Assembly: GCF_021018805.1 (NCBI RefSeq)
Contig: NC_086247.1
Coordinates: 150,067,285-150,131,284, forward strand
Reading direction: 5' to 3'
DNA: 64,000 bases
Origin: Prinia subflava
Lineage: Eukaryota; Chordata; Aves; Passeriformes; Cisticolidae
Below the pieces are notes generated by a model, which saw only the letters and a list, made by a program, of their open reading frames with translations, did no database searches and was not told where the DNA came from. Positions 55,701 to 62,812 of the stretch are shown piece after piece. The first letter of the stretch is position 1. Each line of letters starts with the position of its first letter. A program made the position numbers and the translations under genes.

Positions 55701-58700
55701 CTCTCATGTGAAATGAGGATTTGTAATATATTTCATTCTTTCCCTTTCCCGTCTGCTCCTAAGCTATTCCCTCCTCCTCCCCGTGCTCCAGAAACACACA
55801 TTTTTGCAAATATCATCTAATTCCAAACTTGTGGAAAGAAATGGACTTCAGTCCATCTGTTTGCCAGCTGGAAGTCACTGCCAGCTTAGACCACACCAAG
55901 TTCCAGAGAGATGGATGGGGCAGCAGCCTTAGAGAAAGAAAGACTCAAAAAGAAGCTTCCAAAATAATGTGGGCAACCCTTTGTTTGCTGACCCTCCCGA
56001 AGGCCCAGGGTTAAAAACCCCCTCCAGGATGTGCCACTGCTCAGGTCTGACTGAATTGGTGCAGAATGGCAGCTGCAGTTCCAGTTCTGGTAAAGTTTGG
56101 GTGAATTTTGCCTCAAAAGCCAAGCCTAAACTGAAGAGAACCCAAATCAGGGACAACAGGACCAGAGCAAAGCCATCTCATAACTGATTAGCAAAGAAGA
56201 AAAGTACAAATCTGTGTTTAATTGGCTGGAGAAGAGGTCCTTGAATGTTGACTAAAGTAACATTAACAATCTCTTTATTTTACTACATGCAATTAACTTG
56301 TATCCTGGGCTCAATGAAGAAATCACGTTTTACATGATTGATAGTAGTGGGAGCAAGAAAAACGGATTCTTTTCATTACCCCTTGTAAATATTTTTTCCA
56401 ACACTTTTCTTCCAGACTGCAAAATCAGAGCCATCTCGTACCACAAATTATGCTTCACAAAGGAAAGGAAAAAAAAAAGAAGAAAAACTTGGGGGGAAAC
56501 AAGTGCAGCCTCTCCCATCTGTGCATGACTGAAATCCAGAGCCTCCCACTGTATTTGCAGAAGATGTGTGTATTTGTGTTTCTCTTGCAAAACCAGCAAG
56601 AGAAAATGAACAAAAATGGTTGAAATCTTCATCTGGACACAGAGCTATCGGAGACAAGCTGACCTAATCAGCTGCAGATTTGATCTCCTCAGAGAGAACC
56701 TTTACGAGCTTAAAAATGATGTTTTATTTCCTCCCCCAGAATTCCAATTCTGGACTTCTTTTTTTCCACAGTCGAGTTTGTTTCATTTCTCATCAGTCTC
56801 CTTCCTTTAACTTTCATGTACTGGTGAATTCCTAGCTGAAAATACTGTGTTTTACACCCCAGGATGGCTGATAAATGGCTACTGCATGGCTGCAGACTTT
56901 TTTTAACCAAAAAAAGAGGTCTTTTTCAAGTGACTCCATAACTAAAATTGGCTACAAAACATTTGTTTTTATCCCAAATCCGCTGTCATTAAACAGTGGG
57001 ATAAAAGGCTTCTGGACATCTAACAAGGTTACAGAGGACAGAAGAGGTGAGAGTTGCTTTAGGGTTTCATAGTAATTTTGTTGAGTCTGGAAACATGCAT
57101 GCACATGATGGGCTTTTTATTTCTCTCCAATAATGATGAAAAGCCATCAGGACTTCAGGAGTCTCTGTCATTTACAGCAAGACTTTGGTTTCAAAAATGT
57201 GGCCTTTAGAAATCAAGCCAGAAAAACCTCTGGGGAACAAGTAAGTCATGTGAATGTGATCAACAGAATTGGTCAAGACACTAAAATACATGAGATAAAA
57301 CACAAGTGAAAATGTTAATTGAGCCTCTGGGCCAGCCACTTATAAAAGTGCACATTTCTGTAATTATCAGGACAGGGCTTGCCCACAAAATACGAACAAG
57401 ACTCTGAGACCAATGATTTCCTGACCAAGGCTCATGTTTTATATGCAGGCTGGAGCCACATCTCCAGAACTCTGAAAATAATTAATCAGAAGGAAAAGCA
57501 GCAAAGGTTAGATTTCCATAAAAGAACGGGGTTTTAATTTACGAAAATTAGCTCTTTTAAAAATTGAATCATCTCTTTCAAAAGGAGAAATGCAAACCAG
57601 AGGAGCTATTAATTCACTTCTTCACCCTCCCCTCAGCACACAGAAGATTATTTCTCTGTGTTCAAGATGAGACAACCATGAACTGCAGGAATTTTTCTCT
57701 CAGAGTGGAGCAAGCCCTGCTGACAGGTACAGGTGTGATCTGTGTGCCAGGGGCTCCTTCCCCTGTGCCCATCCACGTGAACAACAGCCCAGTTGCTAAG
57801 CCACCAACCCTCTCCAAAGCTTTCTCACCAGGCAGCTGGCTGTAGGGCCAAGGAAAAGGTGGTGAGAGCAAGGAGGAACCAAGCCCCCACCAGGGCAAGG
57901 TTAGCAGTGATTATGTGCCTGTTCTGAGCTGCACAGTCCCTGGAGAAGGTGAGGAGGATGCTTTTTGTGAAAACACTCCTGTGAAGTGGCTGTCTCAAAG
58001 AGCTTCTCTACACTGAGAGAGAGAGAGAGAGGGGGGGATTTGCAGGCAGGGAGTTGGAGCTACAGAGATCTTTTGTTCCTGCCGACCACAAGAGCACTTT
58101 GATCTCAATCCCCAGGTGTGGGATGCAGTCAGCACAACACACGCCCAGGGATGAATTCAGCTGCCTGAACACGGGCATTGGATCATTTGTCACTGAGTGT
58201 CTGCAACACCTGTGTGACCTGGGAGATAAAACACAAACCTACAACAAGACTGGGACCTCTGGAACAGGAACAAAATACCCCTGGGCATAGCCAACAGCAC
58301 TGTCACTTCTGCAGGGGCTGCTGAGCTGAGCTGTTCATTTAGGCTGAGCGCAGCAACTCCCGAGGCTTCGCTCCTGTCAATTAGAGCTCCACTGACTTGT
58401 ATTAGAGCTTAAATGCTTAAATTAGCTGTTGATACTGCTTGGAAATGCCTAGATTTGTGGGGTTTACTCTGAAAGATCTTCTAAATGTCTCCAGCTCCTG
58501 CAGAGCAAAGTGAGCAGCCCGTGATGGACAGGTGTCACCACAGAACACCCCCCTGCCACACCAGGTGTTTGAGACAAACTCAAATCAGTTGAGGCTACAA
58601 AAGTCAACAGTTTTTGTCCATCAGATGAACATTTAACCCTGGATTTTCCCCTTGTACAGGGAAATTTGTAGGGGAAGTGTTAATGTAGGCATACTTTAGC

Positions 58701-61700
58701 CTGTAACACACTCTCAGCACATGCTTGAACAGCTGCTTTTTAGCAGACAGCAAAACCAGACTCATTACAGGCCATTTGCTGAATTAATCAAGCTTCAGGA
58801 TATCCTAATAAGTGAATTAATCTGTTTCCTAAAACAAGACTAAAAGCTTCACACTGTCAAAGCATAAACACATCTAGAGGGCAGCAACGACATTGTCATT
58901 TCTCGCTAAATATAGACCCTGAGCAGAGACAAGTGCACAGTCACACACTGCACCAACACAGACTTTTTTTCTGTTTCTTTTAATTTTTTCCCACTTTGAG
59001 AATAATATATAAGCTTTGGTACAAAAATTGCGAAGTTGTAAGTGGATGGCATAATTTTCAGGTCCTTGGTCAAAGAGTGTTTTGCCCATATTCACAAATC
59101 ACACTGCAGGGTAACCAGAGCGTGATCTGTCAACATGACTTTATTTCCCAAATATAGAGGGAGAAAAAGACCCCCAACATATCATCAAAATAACAGAATG
59201 TCAGGGATAAAAAATCCTCACAGGCTGACAGACTTTGTTTTATGAATGCAGCTGAAACTTATCTGAGTCACTCAGCAGTTCCCAGGAGAGACAGAGAAAC
59301 ACAGACCCAGGCACAGAATCACCACGGGAATTTCTTGCAGTTGGGATGGAAATATTTTATGCAAACAGTTTATTCTAGTGTGGCAAACAGGAGAGGAGTT
59401 TTTTAAGCCCAAGATCTTTTTCTTAAGGGTTTTTTTTTTTCTTCAAATGCTTTTTCATTGAATTTGCTGGCATTGGCAGGGTTTGATAGCATTCCCCATC
59501 TGAGTTAAAATGAACATCAAAACCTGAGAGGTGACAGGATGGACACAAAGCAGGGGAGCTGCATCCAAAGCCTTTGATGTCTTGGTCTGTGGAGGAACCT
59601 ACCTGTCTGTTTTTGTCTTGAATTCCATCCGCTACATGCACAGAGACTGCAGTGAGATGCAGAAATAGCCCCATGAGTACCAGAACTTGGCCACAACCAG
59701 TGTCTTGTGCTTCTCTGAGTTTTTCATAAGCTTTTCACACAGTTTGGGCACTTCCCAGCCTGGATTTGCCAGTGTCTACAATGCAAAAGCTTTCCCTGAC
59801 AGGGTTCACTCCCTCCAGCTGATCAGCTGCTTTCAGGAAACTGGTGGGAAATTTCTATCTTTGAGAGCCTAAAACTAAAAGAGAGAGAGCCTATCTTTTT
59901 AGCCTAAAACTAAAAAAGCAATCACTGAAACTGATCCAAATTTTTTACAGGCTTCAAATGAGATATATACTCACAGATATACAAAATAAACTCACAGATA
60001 TACAAAACAAATGCAAAGAAAAGCTGTAGTTTCTAAAAGGTGGCAGCTCATGAACATGGGATACCTGATAGTATAATAAATGCTGAGTTACAACCTAGAA
60101 TGGATAAGCTCTTAGTAGAAGAAAGGCAGTGCAAGGTGGTTTTTCTAAATTGGAGTGATTTTGCTCTCAAACAAAAAAAAATCAGTATAATATAACAAAC
60201 AATCATTTCTCCCTCTGCCTCATCAAAATGCAAAACAGAATAGAACAAAACTACATGTCCTAGGCAGAAATCTTATGTTGATTTAAGCCATCTCCTATCA
60301 GACCTTCATTTTGAGCTGTATTATTCACCTCTGAGATTTGCAAGATCCATTTCCCATTTTTTAATCAGTTGTCTGTTCTCCTTTTATCATCTGCATGGGG
60401 AGCAGAGCTGAGGTTTTCAGCACAATGAGCCTGATCACAAATGAGGCAGCCCACAAACCAACTTGGTGAAATCATACAAGTGGCCAGAATGTGACAGTGT
60501 TTGGTTTTCCCAAATTCTTGACGTGCTCTGCATGCAGTAATTATATATTTCAAATGCCAAAAGAGATTTCACCTGTGTATTCAGACCTTAACCTGCTGTC
60601 CTGCTGCTTTCCCAAGCTTTAATCACTTAACTGCTATTTCCCAAGGAGCTGCTGATTCCAAAAGTTGACCAAATTTTTATATAATCCCTCCGTTTTCTGT
60701 ACTATAGCATGGAGGAATTAAACAGATGCAAGTGTCTAAGATCAGCTGGAGGTAGCTACTCACATTTTATGCTGGAAGGAGAAAAATAACCATTTCCTCA
60801 GAAAATAATGCTTCAGCATTTCACTGATATATTTCCATCAGTCTTTAATTAACATCCCATTGTTTTAAGAGCAGAGAATTCAAGAAAACTTATTAGCACT
60901 GCAATACAAGCATCAGCCACCAGTGAGAAGGAGAGGAGCAAGGAAGAACTTTAAATCAGGTCATTGATGAACTAGCAAAAGCATCAACAGAGTTTATAAA
61001 AACCAAGCTAGGGTATTTAATTTATTTTTTTTCCTTCCACACACAGAAAAAACATTTAAATTCTTTCTACTGTGTTCTGTACTGCCCTTAATTCTCAGAA
61101 ATTTTCTTCTGGTCTCAACTGAGACCTGTCCAAGTAGTGAACTACCTGCTGTAAGCAAAGCCAGCATCCCCCAGCCCATTCCAGGTTCCCTCCTATTTTA
61201 TTGCAAAGACCCAGGTCTGAGATTAGAAGGCTTTGGGAAGATTTTGCAGTTCTGAGGCAACTTTTTACTCTGCTCTAAGGCTGGGGTGACAGAAGCTCGT
61301 CCCTAAGAACAAATCTGGCAGGGGACTTTGTTTCACAGAGCTGGCACACCAAACTTTTGGTCAGTTATCTGACCATGATACCTGGGGAAAGAATGAATTC
61401 ACTTTCTACAAGTTTAGAAATAAGATCTAAAATGTCAGGGGCACTCTTTTACGGGACTTAAGGAGAATGCTGGCCCCACAAAATTAACACTACCTGAAAA
61501 TGAGACCACCAACACCCAAACAACAATTCAGAGTGAAACATGGAATGAAATTATCCCTACAGTCAAAACCAAACTGAAAAAATGAGTGACAAACAAGTGG
61601 GTGCACATATTTGGAATGAATACGTTTAAAAACTCTTAATGGAAGGTCCAAAGGGTATTGACAGATAAGCAAAAGGAAATGAGTGCCTGGGTCCCACAGC

Positions 61701-62785
61701 CTGAATAATAAATTTGTAGTGAGTCATCATGATTGTTTACTTCGAAGAATAAAGCATCCAGGAGATTTCTAAGGAGCCCCCATGCTCCCTTGCTTTGAAT
61801 ATTATTTGCCTCCTAATTTCCTCTCCTGTCTCCTGTGCAGAGCTGATGCAGCTCCAGCTCCAGCAGCCAGTCCCTGATGAAGTTGCTGAAACAGATTCCA
61901 GCCCTCAGCCTTCTTTCTGTTTGTTACACACAACTCCCAGCACGGTCTGAACCCCTGCTCACACAGCCAGCCTGGAAAAGGGACTGTCCTTCCAAAACAC
62001 AGTTCTTAGGTGTTAGCACTAAGTATTTCATGAGCCAAAGGTTGTGTAATTATCCAGGTGGCTGAAGCACTGCTGTAAACACACTGAGCTGGACGTAGCA
62101 CAAACACACAAAGCACAACAAATCCTCCTCAGACTGCAGAGGATGTTTTCTGCCCGGATCTCCCTAAATGTACTTCAGCAAAGAGGAAACAGTGCCCACA
62201 AGTCTATGCTTTTGAGAAATCTGCATCATTCCAGGCAAGAATTTTGAAAATACAGGCTGGAATGTGGAGGAAATGTTGATTCCCAAGCAAACCATACATT
62301 TTTTTAATTATTTTTTTTTTCTTTCATGGAAATATATTTTGGGCGTCCCCAGGCGCCTTCTGAACACGAGATCTGCCGGAGAAGAAAAGAGTTTGTACTT
62401 ACTCGTGGTGTTGTATTTGATCCCATTGAAGAACTCCGGGCAGGGTCTCTCCACGAGCTCCCCCGCAGAGGTTCTGGGCCAGCAGGTCCCGATCTGGTCC
62501 GTGGTGGCATTGCAGTACGGACCTGGGGTTAAAAAAAAGGACACAGAAAGGGGAAAAGAAGCAGTTGAGAAAGCACAAAAGCCACACACACTTTGCATCA
62601 CAAAACAAACCGAATGTCAGCGCTTCTAAAGCTTTTCCCGAGCTCTGCGCCAGGTAACAGTTCCTACCATCAAAGCCCAGGAAAGGGATAGAGGAACTCT
62701 CTAAAAAAGTCTCGTGTAAACGATCCAGGAGGCTGCAGTTCACATCAAATTCTTCTAAGATGAACTGAGAGATGGTCACATCCAT
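2139..62785 (-). CDS. CRHR2: Corticotropin-releasing hormone receptor 2, 5' part of a spliced gene (exons 1-7)
   Basis: The product is a secretin-family (class B) GPCR of the plasma membrane that binds CRH and urocortins and signals mainly through Gs and cAMP. In birds it is known on pituitary thyrotropes, where CRH raises TSH. Coding segments on the minus strand are 62785-62668, 62522-62403, 29803-29718, 23052-22946, 7688-7571, 4999-4846 and 2199-2139. They total 764 nt (residues 1 to 255), and every junction keeps frame. Visible hallmarks are ectodomain cysteines C17, C43, C53, C67, C86 and C101 with CRHR-like spacing; five N-glycosylation sequons (N16, N44, N77, N89, N97); TM1 to TM4; the ECL1/TM3 cysteine C186; and the class B polar residues H154 (TM2) and E207 (TM3). 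The C17-C43 gap of 26 residues matches the alpha-type N-terminus of CRHR2 rather than CRHR1. The gene is cut by the window edge within ECL2, and TM5-7 and the tail are missing. Identity is very secure. Confidence 0.96.
2200..4845 (-). other. CRHR2 intron 6 (about 2.6 kb)
   Basis: A phase 1 intron (splits Cys235). The section at about 4045-4570 looks like an old CR1 copy in the same orientation as the gene. The remainder is unique-looking sequence without coding signal. Confidence 0.93.
4045..4570 (-). mobile_element. Probable old CR1 LINE fragment
   Basis: The stretch with CTTCCTCTTTGCCAG, CTCAGCTCCTTCAGCC, TCCAGTTTTTCCACATCC and CAGAACTGACCACAGCA follows the order of CR1 sequence read in reverse, with heavy divergence. 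The limits are approximate. Confidence 0.45.
4846..4999 (-). CDS. CRHR2: CRHR2 coding exon 6 (ECL1 end, TM3, ICL2, TM4 start, residues 184-235)
   Basis: This 154-nt exon has acceptor CTTTGCAG|CCCTGG and donor GATGGT|GTAAGT. It encodes [44 protein letters not shown] and VFLFIGW, then the first base of Cys235. C186 is the conserved cysteine at the extracellular end of TM3, which bonds to ECL2 (its partner lies outside the window). E207 with GCYLHT is the class B TM3 signature involved in activation. TM3 is about residues 187-216, ICL2 about 217-226, and TM4 starts near 227. The family identity is unambiguous: the [13 protein letters not shown] stretch is typical of CRHR2. Confidence 0.97.
5000..7570 (-). 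other. CRHR2 intron 5 (about 2.6 kb)
   Basis: A phase 0 intron. About 300 bp of it is the TTTCC pentanucleotide tract at 6152-6450. I see no gene or other named repeat in the rest. Confidence 0.93.
6152..6450 (+). repeat. (TTTCC)n pentanucleotide microsatellite
   Basis: About 300 bp of nearly uninterrupted TTTCC units with occasional one-base slips, ending in a C-run. It lies in CRHR2 intron 5. The long Ser/Phe/Leu/Pro and Lys/Gly/Arg/Glu open frames across it in both strands are products of the repeat. The transcript strand reads GGAAA. Confidence 0.97.
7571..7688 (-). CDS. CRHR2: CRHR2 coding exon 5 (ICL1, TM2 and start of ECL1, residues 144-183)
   Basis: This 118-nt exon has acceptor CTGTTCAG|GAGTAT and donor AATGAA|GTGAGT. 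It completes Arg144 and encodes [28 protein letters not shown], then [12 protein letters not shown]147 lies in the intracellular loop 1/TM2 motif, and H154 is the TM2 histidine of the conserved class B polar network. TM2 spans about residues 151-173, and the acidic DHNIHESNE is the beginning of extracellular loop 1. The exon ends in phase 0. It is almost identical to the CRHR2 family and clearly distinct from the CRHR1 equivalent. Confidence 0.97.
9944..10016 (+). mobile_element. CR1 LINE 3' end
   Basis: GACTTGATGATCTCAAAGG, then TTCCAGCC and ATTCTACAGTTCTATG form the typical CR1 3' terminus. Only the last 70 bp are recognisable. Confidence 0.8.
13174..13229 (+). repeat. 8-bp tandem repeat, seven units
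   Basis: Seven consecutive 8-bp units of the form GTCCTCAT, GTTTTCAT, GTCTTCAT or ATCCTCAT. It lies in intron 4. Confidence 0.9.
13520..13965 (+). mobile_element. CR1 LINE 3' fragment
   Basis: It runs from the GAGGAGCAGTTGAGG region through GGTACTGGAACAGCCTGCCC and TCCCTGGAAGTGTTCAA to the 3' terminus GATCTTAGAGGTCTTGTC. It is antisense to CRHR2. There is no reverse-transcriptase reading frame, only the 3' part of the element. Confidence 0.9.
14150..14194 (+). repeat. 20-bp direct duplication (period 25)
   Basis: CTTCTCCTTGGCCTTCCTAG at 14150-14169 recurs at 14175-14194 with two changes. Confidence 0.8.
14735..14910. promoter_or_regulatory. AT-rich unique stretch in intron 4, candidate conserved noncoding element
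   Basis: It contains CAATTAGCATTAACAATC, TGAATTAGTTGAATC, AAATTGCAAATG and CCATTAATAATGATATTC in a short unrepeated region. The candidate status rests only on clustered homeodomain- and POU-like motifs. Confidence 0.22.
16680..17118 (-). mobile_element. CR1 LINE 3' fragment
   Basis: It begins with the reversed 3' end (AGAACCATAGAATTG, then CAAGATCATCAAGTC) and continues through GTGAAGACATTTTCCC to TCTCTGGACATGCTCCAGC. It is in the same orientation as CRHR2 and closely parallels the copy at 26848. The open frames of 100-140 codons inside it are not genes. Confidence 0.9.
21690..21840. promoter_or_regulatory. Octamer-containing AT-rich stretch about 1.1 kb downstream of exon 4
   Basis: An exact ATTTGCAT octamer at 21703-21710 lies close to GCAAATTAATTC, and to TTTAAATTGATGCATC about 70 bp on. 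The motifs are visible; any enhancer role is inferred. Confidence 0.22.
22946..23052 (-). CDS. CRHR2: CRHR2 coding exon 4 (TM1, residues 109-144)
   Basis: This 107-nt exon has acceptor ACCTCCAG|AGGAAG and donor TTGAG|GTGAGT. It encodes [19 protein letters not shown] and the rest of TM1 (about 115-141, with [13 protein letters not shown]), ending with two bases of Arg144. N122 and the GH pair belong to the conserved TM1 pattern of class B receptors. The acceptor gives DDK-RKY at the exon 3/4 junction, one residue shorter than the human DDK-QRKY as I remember it. The CAG immediately before AGG is consumed as the splice acceptor and is not preceded by another AG, so the Gln codon cannot be included by a tandem acceptor. 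Confidence 0.96.
24729..24830 (-). mobile_element. CR1 LINE 3' end fragment
   Basis: GGATCACAGAACATC, then AAAGGATCATTGAATCCAAC matches the reversed CR1 3' terminus. The rest is too diverged to follow. Confidence 0.65.
25487..25725 (-). mobile_element. CR1 LINE 3' fragment with internal minisatellite
   Basis: TCCTGGAATGGTTTGGGTC, CTAGACCAGGTTGCTCAAAG and GAACACTTCCAGGGATGGGG follow the reversed CR1 3' end. The GGGATGGGG motif has then been amplified into the tandem array at 25616-25705. Confidence 0.88.
25616..25705 (+). repeat. 15-bp minisatellite, six units, inside a CR1 copy
   Basis: Six units of CAGGGATGGGGAATC, with G/A changes at two positions (CAGGGATAGGGAATC, CAGAGATAGGGAATC) and a diverged final unit. 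The unit is derived from the CR1 sequence in which it sits. Confidence 0.92.
26848..27270 (-). mobile_element. CR1 LINE 3' fragment
   Basis: AAGGTTGGAAATGACCTC, then TAAGATCATTGACTCCAACC through GTGAAGAAATTTTCAC to CCCTCCTCTGGACATG. It is in the same orientation as CRHR2 and the same subfamily layout as the 16680 copy. Confidence 0.9.
29718..29803 (-). CDS. CRHR2: CRHR2 coding exon 3 (end of ectodomain, residues 80-108)
   Basis: This 86-nt exon has acceptor TGTACCAG|GAAATG and donor GACAAG|GTCTGT. It completes Arg80 and encodes [29 protein letters not shown]86 and C101 complete the three-disulfide ectodomain fold, and W92 belongs to the conserved GTW motif of class B receptors. Sequons lie at N89 and N97. 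The sequence is nearly identical to mammalian CRHR2 as I know it and ends in phase 0. The donor GTCTGT is weaker than the GTAAGT or GTGAGT donors elsewhere in the gene, but length and frame both fit. Confidence 0.97.
31310..31795 (+). repeat. Compound pyrimidine repeat: (TTTCC)n, (TTCC)n, (TCCC)n, (TTTC/TC)n
   Basis: A short TTTCC run (to about 31344) is followed by about 49 uninterrupted TTCC units (about 31345-31541), a TCCC run (to about 31573) and then mixed TTTC/CTCT sequence to about 31795. On the CRHR2 transcript strand the core is (GGAA)n. The long open frames are repeat-derived, with no coding meaning. Confidence 0.97.
31957..32109 (+). repeat. G-free A/C tract
   Basis: About 150 bases composed almost entirely of A and C (AAAACAAAAC and AAAAAACCCC-type units) with no G. 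It lies about 160 bp from the GGAA block. The transcript strand reads T/G. Confidence 0.9.
33890..34042 (+). mobile_element. CR1 LINE 3' end fragment
   Basis: GAGGTTGTGGAGTCTCCCT, then GGGGGGTTGGACCAGATCTC and GGTTCTGTGA form a CR1 3' terminus, antisense to CRHR2. Confidence 0.85.
36900..37045 (-). mobile_element. CR1 LINE 3' end fragment
   Basis: AATCACAGAATATTCTGGG, TTGGAAAAGTC, CCCCTGCCATGGGTAGGGAC and CCACTAGACCAGGTGGCTCC form a classic reversed CR1 3' end. About 145 bp are retained. Confidence 0.92.
37898..37979 (+). repeat. A-rich low-complexity tract
   Basis: Two A-runs of about ten bases, followed by AAACCAAACCCCCAACCC-type A/C sequence. Confidence 0.75.
39909..40051 (+). repeat. 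T/G-rich low-complexity tract
   Basis: About 140 bases almost wholly of T and G with a few A and C. It includes a TTTTAAAATTTT section, GTTGTTGTTGGGG and a T-run of about 14. In composition it is the opposite orientation of the A/C tract at 31957. Confidence 0.9.
43378..43442 (+). repeat. A/C-rich low-complexity tract
   Basis: A 12-base A-run followed by CCAAAAA and AACCAACC-type units. It contains one G. Confidence 0.8.
45230..45640 (+). mobile_element. CR1 LINE 3' fragment (upstream member of a pair)
   Basis: GGAGAGGTTGAGGGCACTTG, AGGGGAGACCTCATTG, GCTGGACTGGATGATCC and the terminal CTCTGACTCTGTA give the usual CR1 order. A short gap follows, and then a second CR1 piece. Confidence 0.9.
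45660..45815 (+). mobile_element. CR1 LINE 3' end fragment (downstream member of a pair)
   Basis: CCATCCCTGGGAGTGTTTCA, then AGGGGGTTGGAACTGGATGA and TTCCAACCTAAACCATTCTC form a second, independent CR1 3' terminus directly after the first, in the same orientation. Confidence 0.9.
45980..46430. promoter_or_regulatory. AT-rich unique stretch, candidate conserved noncoding element
   Basis: About 450 bp of unique, CpG-poor, AT-rich sequence without repeats, just beside the CR1 pair. It holds several homeodomain-like TAATTA/ATTAAT motifs (TTAATTATATC, AAGTAATTACAC, GGATTAATCAATAG, GTAATTAGC). The texture is like that of developmental enhancers; function is not shown by the sequence. Confidence 0.25.
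47577..47712. mobile_element. Probable ERV-derived interspersed repeat fragment
   Basis: The run TGGCTGACTGCTAGGTGCCC, with the pyrimidine-rich CTCCACCTCTCCTCACC and following GATAGGGGGATAAAG, resembles a very common avian endogenous-retrovirus-related interspersed repeat as I recall it. No reading frame survives, and the ends are approximate. Confidence 0.45.
48027..48088 (+). mobile_element. CR1 LINE 3' end
   Basis: TGGTTGGACTTGATGATCTT, then AGAGGTCTTCTTCAACC and ATTCTATTATTTTATG. Only the terminal 60 bp are present. Confidence 0.85.
48826..49219 (+). repeat. Hierarchical pyrimidine satellite (12-, 11-, 5- and 10-bp units)
   Basis: The array changes unit along its length. TTCTCCCTCTCC 12-mers (to about 48900) give way to about 20 copies of the 11-mer TCTCCCTCTCC (to about 49120). 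A few TCTCC 5-mers follow, and then seven copies of the 10-mer TCGAATCTCC (49141-49200 and 49206-49215). All strands are almost pure pyrimidine apart from the GAA in the last unit. It lies in CRHR2 intron 2. Confidence 0.96.
51185..51245 (+). mobile_element. CR1 LINE 3' end
   Basis: GATCTAGATGATCTTTAAGG, then CCCCTTCCAACTC and ACATTCTTTGATG are the terminal bases of a CR1 copy. Confidence 0.85.
51699..51795 (-). mobile_element. Possible degenerate CR1 3' end
   Basis: TCACAGAATCACAGAAATG and TTCATCTGGTCCAACTTG resemble the reversed CR1 terminus, but the rest is poorly matched. Confidence 0.4.
55298..55423. other. CpG-dense patch within intron 2
   Basis: About ten CpGs occur in about 125 bp, including GCCGCCGGGG, in an otherwise CpG-poor intron. 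On the minus strand there is a strong donor-like CAG|GTAAAG at about 55365. No frame here joins exon 3 in the required phase 1. It could be a small CpG island, an alternative untranslated first exon or a chance GC-rich patch. Confidence 0.35.
55525..55580 (+). repeat. 14-bp tandem repeat, four units
   Basis: Four ATTCCACCTTCCCC-type units. The second differs at one base and the last two bases of the fourth diverge. Confidence 0.9.
58013..58036 (+). repeat. Short (GA)n microsatellite
   Basis: About nine GA units followed by a G-run, in intron 2. Confidence 0.85.
59970..60011 (+). repeat. 21-bp tandem duplication
   Basis: Two adjacent copies beginning CTCACAGATATACAAAA, with a single mismatch. 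It is a recent small duplication in intron 2. Confidence 0.9.
62403..62522 (-). CDS. CRHR2: CRHR2 coding exon 2 (hormone-binding ectodomain, residues 40-80)
   Basis: This 120-nt exon runs from acceptor AACCCCAG|GT to donor ACGA|GTAAGT. It encodes the core of the secretin-family hormone-receptor domain: Gly40 (split), [23 protein letters not shown] and KYNTT. Cysteines C43, C53 and C67 are spaced 10 and 14 apart, as in CRHR1 and CRHR2, and should pair with C86, C17 and C101 respectively, by analogy with the CRHR ectodomain structures. The sequons at N44 and N77 are both known in mammalian CRHR2. The exon ends with the first base of Arg80, completed by exon 3. It is the strongest ectodomain match to CRHR2 in the window. 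Confidence 0.97.
62523..62667 (-). other. CRHR2 intron 1 (145 bp)
   Basis: A short intron in phase 1. The donor is GTAGGA and the acceptor has a T-rich tract followed by AACCCCAG. It contains no repeat or recognisable feature. The contrast with the following 32.6 kb intron is marked. Confidence 0.92.
62668..62785 (-). CDS. CRHR2: CRHR2 coding exon 1 (alpha-type N-terminus, residues 1-39 plus one base)
   Basis: This exon holds the start codon at 62785-62783, with A at -3 and G at +4 (a good initiation context). An in-frame TGA at 62815-62813 lies 30 nt upstream, so no N-terminal extension in this frame is possible. It encodes 39 residues and the first base of Gly40, and ends at the donor ATG|GTAGGA. 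The segment carries NCSLL (N16, C17), which aligns with the first ectodomain cysteine and glycosylation site of CRHR2 alpha. Unlike mammalian CRHR2 alpha, the first 15 residues are not clearly hydrophobic: they begin [13 protein letters not shown], with two acidic residues in the middle. This is the most divergent part of the gene. Its assignment rests on the intact frame into exon 2, the conserved C17-to-C43 spacing and the promoter-like sequence upstream. Confidence 0.92.
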
Positions 62786-62812
62786 TATTCCCTCCGGGAC
62801 TGCTGGACTGGA

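Larger units (their letters stand above)
29804..62402 (-). other. CRHR2 intron 2 (about 32.6 kb)
   Basis: A phase 1 intron that splits Arg80. It makes up half of the window and contains no gene that I can recognise on either strand. Recognisable contents are a GGAA/GGGA/GA block at 31310-31795, G-free A/C tracts, CR1 fragments (33890-34042, 36900-37045, 45230-45815, 48027-48088, 51185-51245 and a doubtful one at 51699), a probable ERV-derived fragment at 47577-47712, a hierarchical satellite at 48826-49219, short tandem repeats at 55525 and 59970, and a CpG-dense patch at 55298-55423. The rest (for example 40.1-43.3 kb, 49.3-51.1 kb, 52-55.2 kb, 56-62.4 kb) is unique-looking sequence in which I see no coding signal. 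First introns of this size in receptor genes often hold enhancers; that is inference here. Confidence 0.93.

Noticed and set aside
55033..55820. Frames of 115-164 codons around the CpG-dense patch, considered as an alternative CRHR2 first exon
   Set aside because: The donor-like site leaves phase 0 in the open minus-strand frame, whereas exon 3 needs phase 1, so no coding join works. Only an untranslated exon remains possible.
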